Assembly (NCBI GenBank): GCA_903863885.1
Contig: CAIPEB010000159.1
Location: 1-41,970, forward strand
From: an uncultured Planctomycetaceae bacterium
Lineage (GTDB): Bacteria > Planctomycetota > Planctomycetia > Pirellulales > Pirellulaceae
DNA length: 41,970 nt
Direction of reading: 5' to 3'
Shown one piece after another: positions 9,589-17,121 of this stretch; positions within the stretch are counted from its first letter, which is position 1, and each line of letters begins with the position of its first letter. A program made the position numbers and the translations under genes. The notes below the pieces were generated by a model. The model saw only the letters and a program-made list of their open reading frames with translations. It searched no databases and was not told where the DNA came from.

Positions 9589-10929
9589 ATGGATCCGGTC
9601 AACCCACCCACATCCCGCCGAGCCGTTCTGACGCAATTCGGTGCCGTCGGCGCGCTGACCGGCATGACCGCGCTTGGTCGCGCGGCTGAGTCGACGCAAG
9701 CTCCGGTCAATAATCCGTCACGCGTTCTCAGTGTGCGGGACTGCGGCGCATCGGGCGACGGCAGCACCGACGATACCGCCGCCTTTCAGCAGGCCCTCGA
9801 TGCGGTCGGCAAGGCCGGCGGCGGAATCGCGTTTGTGCCCACGGGCAATTACCGCATCCGGGGCCACCTGAGCGTGCCGGAAAACGTCACACTCGAAGGA
9901 GTGTTTCGGGCGGCGACGGCTCGCTCGCAATTTCACGGCAGCACGCTGCTGCCCGTCGAAGGGCGCGGCGCGGATGGTGAGCCGTTCGTACTTCTCCATG
10001 CCAACTCCGTACTCAAGGGCGTCACCATCTTCTATCCCGAACAGGATGCCCGGAAGCCGGTGCCTTATCCCTGGTGCGTGCGCGGCGTCGGCGACAACTG
10101 TGCCATCCTGGATGTTCTGATGGTGAATCCGTGGAATGCGGTGGACTTCGGCACCTTTCCCTGCGGCCGGCATCTTATCCGCGGCCTTTACGGTCAGCCG
10201 CTCAGGCTCGGCATCTTCGTGGATCAATGCCTCGACGTGGGCCGCATCGAGGACGTCCACTTCTGGCCGTTCTGGACGGACGCCTTGATTCCCTTCACGC
10301 AGGAAGACGGCGTGGCCTTTCGGTTCGCCCGGACCGACTGGGAACTGCTCAGCGGCTGTTTCTGCCTCGGCTACAAGATCGGTTTCCACTTTACGGCCGT
10401 CCGTCACGACGCCGGCAACGCGCTGATCGTCAACTCCGGCCCGGATGTATGCACGGTAGGTGTGCAGGTGGACTGGAGCCAGGTGCATGCGGGCTTGCTC
10501 TTTCAGAACTGCCAGATCAACGCGGGTGTGGTCGTCAACGATGGCAGTCTCGGCCCGGTGAAATTCATGAACTGCGGCATGTTCGGCACAGGCTACAGGT
10601 CGCCATATCTCGCGCATGGCGACGTGAGAGCCACCCACGCGTTGTTGCGAGGCCAGGGACGGACGACGTTCATTGGCTGCCACTTCTACCGGGCGGAGGG
10701 CCCCTTCGTGCCCAAGGACTTCACGGACGAAGGGCATGCGGCGATCTACTGTGATGGTAACGGATTGACGGTGAGCGCCTGTGATTTCACCGGCTCCGAC
10801 CGGAACCATGTTCTGCTCGGCGCTAAGTCCAAAAGCACGCTCATCACGGGCAGCCGTTTCCGGGGCGGGCTGAAACTGACCAACGAAGGAACCGGCAAGG
10901 TCGAAACGGGTATCAACATCGACGAGTGA
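9589..10929 (+). CDS. Tat-exported right-handed beta-helix protein (pectate-lyase superfamily)
   Basis: A 446-residue protein. The N-terminus has a twin-arginine signal (SRRAVLTQFGAVGALTG). The mature part begins with the hallmark of the pectate-lyase-3/GH28-like superfamily: VLSVRDCGASGDGSTDDTAAFQQAL, then a GGGIAFVPTGNYRI turn. Repeated beta-helix coils follow to the C-terminus. Members are polysaccharide lyases, polygalacturonase-like hydrolases or epimerases. I cannot assign catalytic residues, so the activity is open. I chose the ATG at 9589 because it starts the Tat signal and has GGAG upstream. It follows the GH2 gene by 79 bases and likely acts on the same polymer outside the cytoplasm. 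Confidence 0.85.
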   Translation: MDPVNPPTSRRAVLTQFGAVGALTGMTALGRAAESTQAPVNNPSRVLSVRDCGASGDGSTDDTAAFQQALDAVGKAGGGIAFVPTGNYRIRGHLSVPENVTLEGVFRAATARSQFHGSTLLPVEGRGADGEPFVLLHANSVLKGVTIFYPEQDARKPVPYPWCVRGVGDNCAILDVLMVNPWNAVDFGTFPCGRHLIRGLYGQPLRLGIFVDQCLDVGRIEDVHFWPFWTDALIPFTQEDGVAFRFARTDWELLSGCFCLGYKIGFHFTAVRHDAGNALIVNSGPDVCTVGVQVDWSQVHAGLLFQNCQINAGVVVNDGSLGPVKFMNCGMFGTGYRSPYLAHGDVRATHALLRGQGRTTFIGCHFYRAEGPFVPKDFTDEGHAAIYCDGNGLTVSACDFTGSDRNHVLLGAKSKSTLITGSRFRGGLKLTNEGTGKVETGINIDE

Positions 10930-11175
10930 TGCTCCGAACGATGCAAACCACCGTCACTGACCTGTCCGGATCGCGTCGCGAGTCCGCGGCTGCGGAAAGC
11001 CGGATTACCTTGGACCTTTCCGCCGGCATTCCGTTTACGCAGTGCCTCGCCGACCGTCAGCGGAAGCAGCGGGTCCCACTGGTTGGCCGGTGGCAGGGAG
11101 ATCCGGCGGATCGTCCCGGCGCGTTCAGGTTGACGATTGTCACGCGGCAGATTCGCACCTGCCGCCCGACGCTCA

Positions 11176-11406
11176 TCACTCGAGAATGTGGTTGCCGAGC
11201 AGATTCGCAATGCCCCATGCCACGACGCCGCCCAAACCCCACATCCACATGTAGCGCCGAACTTCCGTCTCGGTCGCATCTTCGCCGGACAGATTCCTGC
11301 GATCTCCGTGAAGAAAGTCGTAGCGGCGGCATCCGATCATCAAAGCCAAAACTGCGAAGTAAACTGCGTCGCGTGTTCCCAACCAACCGGTTCCGCTTTG
11401 GACCAT
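11176..11406 (-). CDS. Possible small membrane protein
   Basis: A 76-residue frame read from ATG at 11406. It has one hydrophobic segment (AVYFAVLALMIGC), a charged middle (RRYDFLHGDRRNLSGEDATETEVRRY) and a second hydrophobic segment (WMWGLGGVVAWGIANLLG). The alternation of membrane and charged parts looks like a real two-span protein rather than noise. There is no clear ribosome-binding site, and I do not recognise the family. Bases 10930-11175 before it hold nothing I can support. Confidence 0.4.
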   Translation of the reverse strand: MVQSGTGWLGTRDAVYFAVLALMIGCRRYDFLHGDRRNLSGEDATETEVRRYMWMWGLGGVVAWGIANLLGNHILE

Positions 11407-11438
11407 CGAGGCCAATAAAGGGTCGGAATCCACTGTCG

Positions 11439-11609
11439 ATGCAGGAGCGCGAACCGAACCCGGTTGAAGTTCTCGACGATGCCATGGCTGAGATGCTCCG
11501 TCGCAGGACGGAAGCCGAGCGGCTGGCGGTTGCGCATCGACTTTGGGAGCATGCCCGGAGCATGTTGCAGGCGAAGTTGTGCCATGAGCATCCCGCAATG
11601 TGCGGCTGA
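11439..11609 (+). CDS. Small orphan helical protein (planctomycete type)
   Basis: A 56-residue frame from ATG 11439 to the TGA ending at 11609. The core EVLDDAMAEMLRRRTEAERL followed by AVAHRLWEHARSML and HEHP resembles a family of short planctomycete proteins of about 60-90 residues with the pattern RRKSxAERLAxxxxxWxxAR, a membrane-associated or toxin-like role being unknown. This copy ends shortly after HEHP, where relatives usually continue (HPDW...), so it may be truncated. The recognition is from memory and the function is unknown. The end overlaps the GTG proposed for the GH123-like gene. Confidence 0.5.
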   Translation: MQEREPNPVEVLDDAMAEMLRRRTEAERLAVAHRLWEHARSMLQAKLCHEHPAMCG

Positions 11610-13900
11610 AGAAGCCAGGTTTAAAAAAGGAGATCGCAATAATTACTCGACAGATTCATCATACGGCGACTTGGTTGGGGACGTTGGCGGCCTGGGCGAT
11701 GTGCGGGGCGGCGTTGGCCGGCGATCCGCCGAACCTGGTCGTGAATCCCGGCTTTGAGGACGTTTCGCCCCAGCAGTTCGCAAGGTCCTGGGGCGTGATG
11801 GGGGAATTCGGCAAGCCGGACGCAAAGGTCACTCTTGACGATAAGATCGCCCATGCCGGCGCGCGCAGCGTACGATTGGGCGAGAATCCCTTCACTTTCG
11901 TGATCTGTGACGGCGCCGACATTGCCGTCAAACCCGGCACGAAGTACATGGTGACCTGGTGGTGTAAGACCGAAGGATTCACCCGCACCGCCGCCTGGCT
12001 TGGCTTATGTACCAACAAAGGCCAGCGCGGAATAGGCACCACATTCAAGGTGCACGGCTCCAGCGATTGGACTCGGTATTTCGGCGAATACACCACCAAA
12101 GCCGATGAGACTCGCCTCCATCCCATCCTGGTGACGCATAATATGGGCGGAACACCAACGAATAGCCCGGCGGCTTTCTGCTGGTTCGACGACGTGTGCG
12201 TGTATGAGGGTGCGTTTCCCACGGAGCTCGAAGCGGAGTATCCGGCGTGGCAGCGCAACAATGCCTCGGGCGTATCGGAAACGGCGGTAATCCTGCATAA
12301 GTCCGGCGACCACACCCTCTGGTCCGACAATCTGTCTGCGCGCATCTGCGCGGAGGATCCCGTACCCGGCCACGCCAAACCGATCGAGGCCGTGGAGGTT
12401 TCCGCGGCACGGGGTGAAGAGGAGTTTTTCCAGATCGCCCTGAGGCCCGGGGCCGACCTGGAGAGCGTGTCCTTGGTCACCGCCGACCTGGAAGGGCCCG
12501 GCCTCATACCGGCCACTAACGTCCATTGGTGGCCGGTGGGATTCGCCAACGTCAAGAAGGCCTCGAACCCGGACACGCGAGTCGGCCTTACGCCGGACCC
12601 GCTGCTGAATCCTGAACCGGTGGCCGCGGCCAAGGGCAAAAATACCCCGTTCTGTATCGGGGTGCGAGTTCCACGCGACGCCAGGCCGGGCGTCTACAAG
12701 GGCGAGGTTACCCTGGTCGCTTCCAGCAGCGCCGTGGCGAGGGTCCCCATCGCCCTGCGCGTCTATGATTTTGAACTGCCGGCCGACCCGACGTTCTGCG
12801 CACGCATCTACTTCCATGTCGAAACCATGCAGCGTTGGGACAATCGCCCGCCGGTCGAGATCGAGCGCGACGTTTGCCGCATGCTCCACCAGCACGGAAT
12901 CCGCGGCTACGGCACGCTGGGCACATATGGAGTGAGTGCGAACGGAGTGGACGCAAAGCTGGTGGACGGAAAAGTGGTGTGCGACTTTGCGCAACTCGAC
13001 TCAAGCATCGGCTGGGCGCTCGACGAATTGGGCTTCAACACCTTCTTTCTTGGCCCCTGTTTTGGCGGTGGCACGGGCGAGGCGGTGTGGGCGCCGCGCA
13101 AGTGGCTGGGCATGGAAGTGCTGTCCGAAGATTTCAACCGCCTGTTCCCGGATTACCTGCGCCAGGTGGCGGCGCATCTCAAGGCCAAGGGCTGGTTCGA
13201 CAAGGCGTACCTGTACCTGTGGGACGAGCCGCACCCCGTCTACTTCGACAAGGTCGTGGCCCTGCAGAGGCTGGCCTTGCAGGCCGACCCCGGCTTCAAG
13301 ACGTGGGAGACGACCAGCCCGTTCAATAGAGAGTTTTGGGGCGTCGTCAAAGCGTGGTCCGTGCTGTTCGCGCGGCCTTACTTCGAAGAGACGGACGTCG
13401 AAGCACGGCGCGCGGCCGGCGACGAAATCTGGGTCTACAACATTCCAGCCAGCCTGGAAGGCCCGACCCAGGTGCACCGCCTGTGGTTCTGGCAGGCCGC
13501 GCGCTATGCGGCCAAAGGCGCGCTGCTGTGGAGCGTCAACTTCTACAACGGGACCGACCCTTGGCAGGAGATCAGCTCCAAACCCGGTTACGAAGCCGGC
13601 GAAGCCATCATGATCTATCCCAACCCGAAGGGCGGCCTGCCCCTTTCCTCCCTGCGTTTCAGGCTGCTCCAGAAAGGTATTGACGACTTCGAGTACCTGG
13701 CGATTCTGCAGCAGCGTCTGGAAGCCAGGGCGCGCGCCGCCGGTGCGACAGATCCCGCCGCCGAAGCCCAGTCCGGCATGAGGAAAGTTGCCGCCGAACT
13801 GGTCAAGGATGTCGGTGCCTATGACCTCAATTCAGCCAGCCTGACAAAGGTCCGCGACCGCGTGGCCCGACGAATCGAAGAACTGGGCGGCGGGAAGTGA
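11600..13900 (+). CDS. Secreted GH123-like (DUF4091) glycoside hydrolase
   Basis: A protein of about 766 residues. A signal peptide (LGTLAAWAMCGAALAGDPP) precedes an N-terminal carbohydrate-binding-like beta-sandwich (LVVNPGFEDVSP..., about 45-215). A linker beta domain (about 240-390) is followed by a barrel ending in the DUF4091/GH123 signature. The barrel contains an adjacent acidic pair, Asp542-Glu543 in LYLWDEPHP, matching the Asp-Glu pair used by GH123 N-acetylgalactosaminidases with substrate assistance. The C-terminal SLRFRLLQKGIDDFEYLAIL is typical of DUF4091. The GTG at 11600 is the only standard start before the signal peptide. A strong AAGGAG at 11627-11632 instead points to ATA 11639 or ATT 11642. 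Activity on 2-acetamido sugars is plausible, not shown. Confidence 0.82.
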   Translation: MRLKKPGLKKEIAIITRQIHHTATWLGTLAAWAMCGAALAGDPPNLVVNPGFEDVSPQQFARSWGVMGEFGKPDAKVTLDDKIAHAGARSVRLGENPFTFVICDGADIAVKPGTKYMVTWWCKTEGFTRTAAWLGLCTNKGQRGIGTTFKVHGSSDWTRYFGEYTTKADETRLHPILVTHNMGGTPTNSPAAFCWFDDVCVYEGAFPTELEAEYPAWQRNNASGVSETAVILHKSGDHTLWSDNLSARICAEDPVPGHAKPIEAVEVSAARGEEEFFQIALRPGADLESVSLVTADLEGPGLIPATNVHWWPVGFANVKKASNPDTRVGLTPDPLLNPEPVAAAKGKNTPFCIGVRVPRDARPGVYKGEVTLVASSSAVARVPIALRVYDFELPADPTFCARIYFHVETMQRWDNRPPVEIERDVCRMLHQHGIRGYGTLGTYGVSANGVDAKLVDGKVVCDFAQLDSSIGWALDELGFNTFFLGPCFGGGTGEAVWAPRKWLGMEVLSEDFNRLFPDYLRQVAAHLKAKGWFDKAYLYLWDEPHPVYFDKVVALQRLALQADPGFKTWETTSPFNREFWGVVKAWSVLFARPYFEETDVEARRAAGDEIWVYNIPASLEGPTQVHRLWFWQAARYAAKGALLWSVNFYNGTDPWQEISSKPGYEAGEAIMIYPNPKGGLPLSSLRFRLLQKGIDDFEYLAILQQRLEARARAAGATDPAAEAQSGMRKVAAELVKDVGAYDLNSASLTKVRDRVARRIEELGGGK

Positions 13901-13914
13901 GCTAATTGGCGGGC

Positions 13915-13931
13915 ACCGAACGAAGTTCGGT
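13915..13931 (+). terminator. Hairpin after the GH123-like gene
   Basis: Perfect 7-base inverted repeat ACCGAAC/GTTCGGT with a three-base loop, 15 bases after the TGA. It has no T-run, so it could be a weak terminator or an mRNA 3'-end stabiliser rather than a classic rho-independent terminator. Confidence 0.4.
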
Positions 13932-14079
13932 CGGCGCGACGTCCAGAACGTTGTGCCATCCTGGCGCGGGAGTTCGCATCTCCCCTCGGACACTTCGCTG
14001 GAAGTTTAGAAGTCTGGGCTGCAGCGGTTTGGGAAGGACGATCGCCCGCCCTTTCGCCGGCAGCCAGGATTCCAACCGA

Positions 14080-14472
14080 CTACCGCTTTTTGACCTCGCG
14101 AAAATGGGGCACTGTGGCCAGTGTAAAGACAATGATCTCTTCGCCGGTCACGGTACTGATGTCATGGTGCAGGCTCGACACTTCAGTATCGGTGACCCCT
14201 TGAACCATCGCCTCCAGAACCGGGCGTGCGGTTTCAATCAGATGCGTCCGGACCTGCTTAAGCAAATCCCTGCCCTTCTCGGCGGGAAGCGATTTGACCA
14301 GTTGCTGTTCGGCTGCGGTAAGTACACCCTGAAGGCGAACAACGAGAAGATCGCCGAGCAGGTGCGCCTGAATGTTCTTTGGCCCCCGGCCCATGTAGTC
14401 CTGCTCGAAACGGCTGACACCTGCACAAATGGCGGATTCCAGTTCTCCCAACGTTTTCATAGCTGCAACCAT
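14080..14472 (-). CDS. MpsC/DUF2294 family protein (copy 1)
   Basis: A 130-residue soluble protein. It has the family layout: an N-terminal helix (TLGELESAICAGVSRFEQDYMGRGPK), the short beta-strand core ALLGDLLVVRLQGVLT-like (here AHLLGDLLVVRLQGVLT), the helix AAEQQLVKSLPAEKGRDLL, and a C-terminal strand pair (TGEEIIVFTLATVP). DUF2294 was renamed after MpsC, a soluble part of a sodium-translocating membrane-potential system, but most members are uncharacterised and no MpsA/B genes are here. The ATG at 14472 gives the full frame; ATG 14460 is an equally good start. A second copy lies at 15015 on the other strand. Confidence 0.75.
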   Translation of the reverse strand: MVAAMKTLGELESAICAGVSRFEQDYMGRGPKNIQAHLLGDLLVVRLQGVLTAAEQQLVKSLPAEKGRDLLKQVRTHLIETARPVLEAMVQGVTDTEVSSLHHDISTVTGEEIIVFTLATVPHFREVKKR

Positions 14473-14717
14473 TCGTGCCGACCGAAGGTGGGAACGGTTT
14501 CAAGAGCGATTGCTCTGAGGGCAGTGGGGGTACACAAATAGAAATGAATAAACCACTGAAGCCTTGATACAGAGTGGTGTTAATGATACCAAATTCGATC
14601 CGGATGACACAGAGCCATTGTCTTTTCAGGTCCGCGACGTACCATTAGAAGCAATGAGGGAGTCGCGATACGGTCGACTGCGGCTCTCGGATCAAAGTTG
14701 TCGGATGACTATTTGAA

Positions 14718-14804
14718 GAGCAACCCGGCTGTGCCGGGAGGCTCGTTGACGAGTAAGCCGACGTGGTCGAACACTTTCGGGTGTTCCGCCACGTCGGCTT
14801 TTTT
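14718..14804 (+). ncRNA. Candidate structured RNA with strong terminator
   Basis: Two successive hairpins with no gene to terminate. Hairpin 1 (14718-14744): outer stem GAGC/GCTC, inner stem CCCGGC/GCCGGG with a TGT loop. Hairpin 2 (14755-14800): 12-base stem AAGCCGACGTGG/CCACGTCGGCTT, a short internal loop, then GAACAC/GTGTTC, followed by six T. The nearest plus-strand gene ending upstream is more than 800 bases away, so this may be the 3' end of a small RNA starting somewhere between 14545 and 14700. The call is inference; the hairpins are directly visible. Confidence 0.45.
14755..14804 (+). terminator. Strong rho-independent terminator
   Basis: A near-perfect long GC-rich stem (12 plus 6 base pairs, loop TTTCGG) runs straight into TTTTTT at 14799-14804. 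On the minus strand the stem is followed by only two T, so it acts on plus-strand transcripts. Confidence 0.85.
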
Positions 14805-15014
14805 CGTTGTTGTCGGCAGACGCGAATGCTTGCCCGACTGCAGGCCCTTACGATCTCGGCAAAGAGTACGGCCACGAGATACGAGACCGCATGACTGAGG
14901 CGACCGACGGTCGGCAGCAGTATGCGGAAGCTTCTGCGGCACCACTGTACGAATCGCGATATTCGTGCGGCATTCCCGGATTGTGACAATCACCAGTGCT
15001 CACGGAGTAGCTCC

Positions 15015-15446
15015 ATGACGAGGCTCGATCAGACCATGGCGCAGCAGGTCGCACGCGCGATCAGCGTCCTTCAGGAGGAACGGACAGGCCTTGCGCCGAA
15101 AGCCGTGTCCGTGGCTTTGAGCGACGGGATGCTGGTCGCCACGCTGTACGGTGCGTTGTCGCCTGCCGAGAAGGCTCTTGCGGACACTCCCGATGGAATC
15201 GCTCAAGTGCAGCAGTTTCATCGTCAACTCTTCGCAAGCTCCGTTGATTTGCTGCGCGATGAAATCGAACGCATCACCGGTGTGGGAGTGGGTGAGGCTG
15301 CCGCGGAAGTGGTGACAACCGCAGGCGCAATCGTGCACGCGTTTGCATCGGGCACCATGGTCCAGGTATTCCGGCTCACAGGCAGTATCCCGGTAGAGGC
15401 CTGGAGCGCTTGCGGCGAGTTTCGACCACGGGACACGGAGGTTTAG
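15015..15446 (+). CDS. MpsC/DUF2294 family protein (copy 2)
   Basis: A 143-residue paralogue of the protein encoded at 14080-14472. It shows the same order: N-terminal helix ([20 protein letters not shown]), a family core ([20 protein letters not shown]), the helix [20 protein letters not shown], and a C-terminal strand ([13 protein letters not shown]). The ATG at 15015 follows GGAG. It ends 2 bases before csrA, and the csrA ribosome-binding site lies inside its last codons, so the two are cotranscribed and likely translationally coupled. That gives the only functional hint: this copy is tied to post-transcriptional regulation by CsrA. Role otherwise unknown. Confidence 0.75.
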   Translation: MTRLDQTMAQQVARAISVLQEERTGLAPKAVSVALSDGMLVATLYGALSPAEKALADTPDGIAQVQQFHRQLFASSVDLLRDEIERITGVGVGEAAAEVVTTAGAIVHAFASGTMVQVFRLTGSIPVEAWSACGEFRPRDTEV

Positions 15447-15448
15447 TC

Positions 15449-15799
15449 ATGTTGATTTTGTCGAGAAAGAACGCGGAATCTGTGGTAATCGGGGGAGACG
15501 ATGGGTTTCCTCGCGTGATTCGGGTCACGGTGTTGGGAATCCGCGGGGCGAGCGTGAAACTGGGCTTCGAGGCGGATGCCGATGTGCCGGTGTACCGCGA
15601 AGAGGTGTGGGATGAACGCCGTGCCTCAAATCGCGGGCGAATTCAGGTGAGCGACTCGGTGCCGCTGCGTCAGGGGATGGACCAGTGGGAGGATGACGGC
15701 GGCAGAACGTCCGGTTCGACTCCGCGCAGACGAATGCTGTATGCGCCAGGGCGAGCAGCTGCTGGCTCTCCACTCCCGTGTGTTCGGGCGCGGCAATGA
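15449..15799 (+). CDS. csrA: Carbon storage regulator CsrA with C-terminal extension
   Basis: RNA-binding global regulator that blocks or stabilises mRNAs at GGA motifs. Residues 1-56 match the family: [16 protein letters not shown], the core strand [19 protein letters not shown], and [13 protein letters not shown], where the Arg of the VxxxREE segment contacts RNA. The usual length is 60-75 residues; this one is 116. The extra ~50 residues ([18 protein letters not shown] and onward) are polar and low in predicted structure. The start is fixed by MLILSRK and by GGAGG just upstream, which is itself a CsrA-type site and suggests autoregulation. It follows the DUF2294 gene by 2 bases. Confidence 0.9.
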   Translation: MLILSRKNAESVVIGGDDGFPRVIRVTVLGIRGASVKLGFEADADVPVYREEVWDERRASNRGRIQVSDSVPLRQGMDQWEDDGGRTSGSTPRRRMLYAPGRAAAGSPLPCVRARQ

Positions 15800-15912
15800 A
15801 CCCGGGGCGAGGCACATCGGCGGCGTGCCGGGAAGATCAACTCCGAAGAAGTACTGCCCGCTTACACACAAAATAAGGCCGCTGCCACTTAGCAGCGAAA
15901 GGAGGAACACCC

Positions 15913-17121
15913 ATGCAGACTGTGCGGCCACTTTTTGTGTCGACCTACCCGCCAGAAGAGTGCGGACTGGCAACCTTCACCAAGGACTCTGCCGACGCCG
16001 TCGATCTCGCGGCGGGTGAGTCGATATCGTCGTTGGTTGCGATACAGAAGACCGCGGCGCTGCGTTACGAGGATCGGCGGGTGGTCCACGTGATCGACAA
16101 CAGTCACCCGGAGGCGTACAGCCGCGCCGCGGAGGTGGCCAACGACGGCCCCTGTGACGTGGTGAGTTTGCAGCACGAATTCGGTCTCTACCCCGGGGAT
16201 TGGGGCAGCCGCGTGTTGGACTTTGTGCGTGCCTGCCGCAAACCCATCGTTACGACGTTCCACACGCTTCTGACTCAACCTGACCCGCTTCCCATGCGAC
16301 TGATTCAAAGCCTGGCGGCCCGGAGCGAGGCGATTGTAGTCATGACCCAAGTGGCAGCGAGGCTCCTCGCCACCGTTTACGGCGTGTCAGGCCCGCGCGT
16401 GCAGGTGATTCCCCACGGCGTCCCGGTCGTCCCGCTCCGTCGCAACGACCGGCACAAGTCCCACCTGGGCCTCGCGGATCGCCGGGTAATCTGCACGTTC
16501 GGGCTTATCAACCGGGGCAAAGGGCTGGAATACATGATCGCTGCCATGCCCCGCATTGTCGCCGCCTGCCCTGATGCCGTTTATCTGATCGTGGGTGTCA
16601 CCCACCCGCAGGTGAAACGCCATGAGGGAGAGGTCTACCGAGAGCACTTGGCTCAAATGGCCAAGTCTCTGGGCATCGGCGCACATGTGCGCTTCGTAAA
16701 CAGGTATCTCGACCTCAACGAGCTGCTGTTGCACTTACAGGCCTGCGATGTGTACGTCACCCCGTATCCCGGCAAAGACCAGATCGCCAGCGGAACTCTG
16801 GCCTATGCGCTGGCTGCGGGTGGAGCGGTGGTCAGCACGCCCTATCTTTATGCCCAGGAAGTCCTGGCGGACGGGCGCGGCGTGCTCGTGCCCTTCGGTG
16901 AAAGCGATGCCATGGCGGACGCGGCACTTCGCTTCTTGCTGGAACCGGCATTCCAGATGGAGACGCGACGCAGGGCTTACCGCTATGCGAAGCCCATGTT
17001 CTGGCCGAATGTGGGTCGCAAGTACTTGCAGTGTTTCCACCGGGTTGTTTCTGACGGCGATACGGCGATTACCGGCACGGCGGCCCGCCGCCGCTTACAG
17101 CTCTCGGAAGGAGGCTGGTGA
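15913..17121 (+). CDS. GT4-type glycosyltransferase
   Basis: A 402-residue GT-B fold glycosyltransferase. The N-terminal half has the acceptor-domain pattern ([18 protein letters not shown], then [11 protein letters not shown] and TTFHTLL). The C-terminal half has the nucleotide-sugar domain: [28 protein letters not shown], and a late [25 protein letters not shown] block that replaces the usual EPFG-type motif. Donor and acceptor are not readable. AAAGGAGG lies just before the ATG. It overlaps the next gene by one base and belongs to a three-gene set with the (alpha,alpha)-barrel and GH130 proteins, which suggests assembly and turnover of a mannose- or glucose-containing glycan. Confidence 0.9.
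   Translation: MQTVRPLFVSTYPPEECGLATFTKDSADAVDLAAGESISSLVAIQKTAALRYEDRRVVHVIDNSHPEAYSRAAEVANDGPCDVVSLQHEFGLYPGDWGSRVLDFVRACRKPIVTTFHTLLTQPDPLPMRLIQSLAARSEAIVVMTQVAARLLATVYGVSGPRVQVIPHGVPVVPLRRNDRHKSHLGLADRRVICTFGLINRGKGLEYMIAAMPRIVAACPDAVYLIVGVTHPQVKRHEGEVYREHLAQMAKSLGIGAHVRFVNRYLDLNELLLHLQACDVYVTPYPGKDQIASGTLAYALAAGGAVVSTPYLYAQEVLADGRGVLVPFGESDAMADAALRFLLEPAFQMETRRRAYRYAKPMFWPNVGRKYLQCFHRVVSDGDTAITGTAARRRLQLSEGGW

Noticed and set aside
9718-10809. A 363-residue minus-strand frame opposite the beta-helix gene
   Set aside because: Composition shadow; the plus-strand protein has a Tat signal and the pectate-lyase-3 signature.
14464-14482. Possible sigma-54 promoter GGCACGAATGGTTGC before the DUF2294 gene
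   Set aside because: The spacing between GG and GC is 11, not 10, and the element covers the start codon, so transcription would begin inside the gene.
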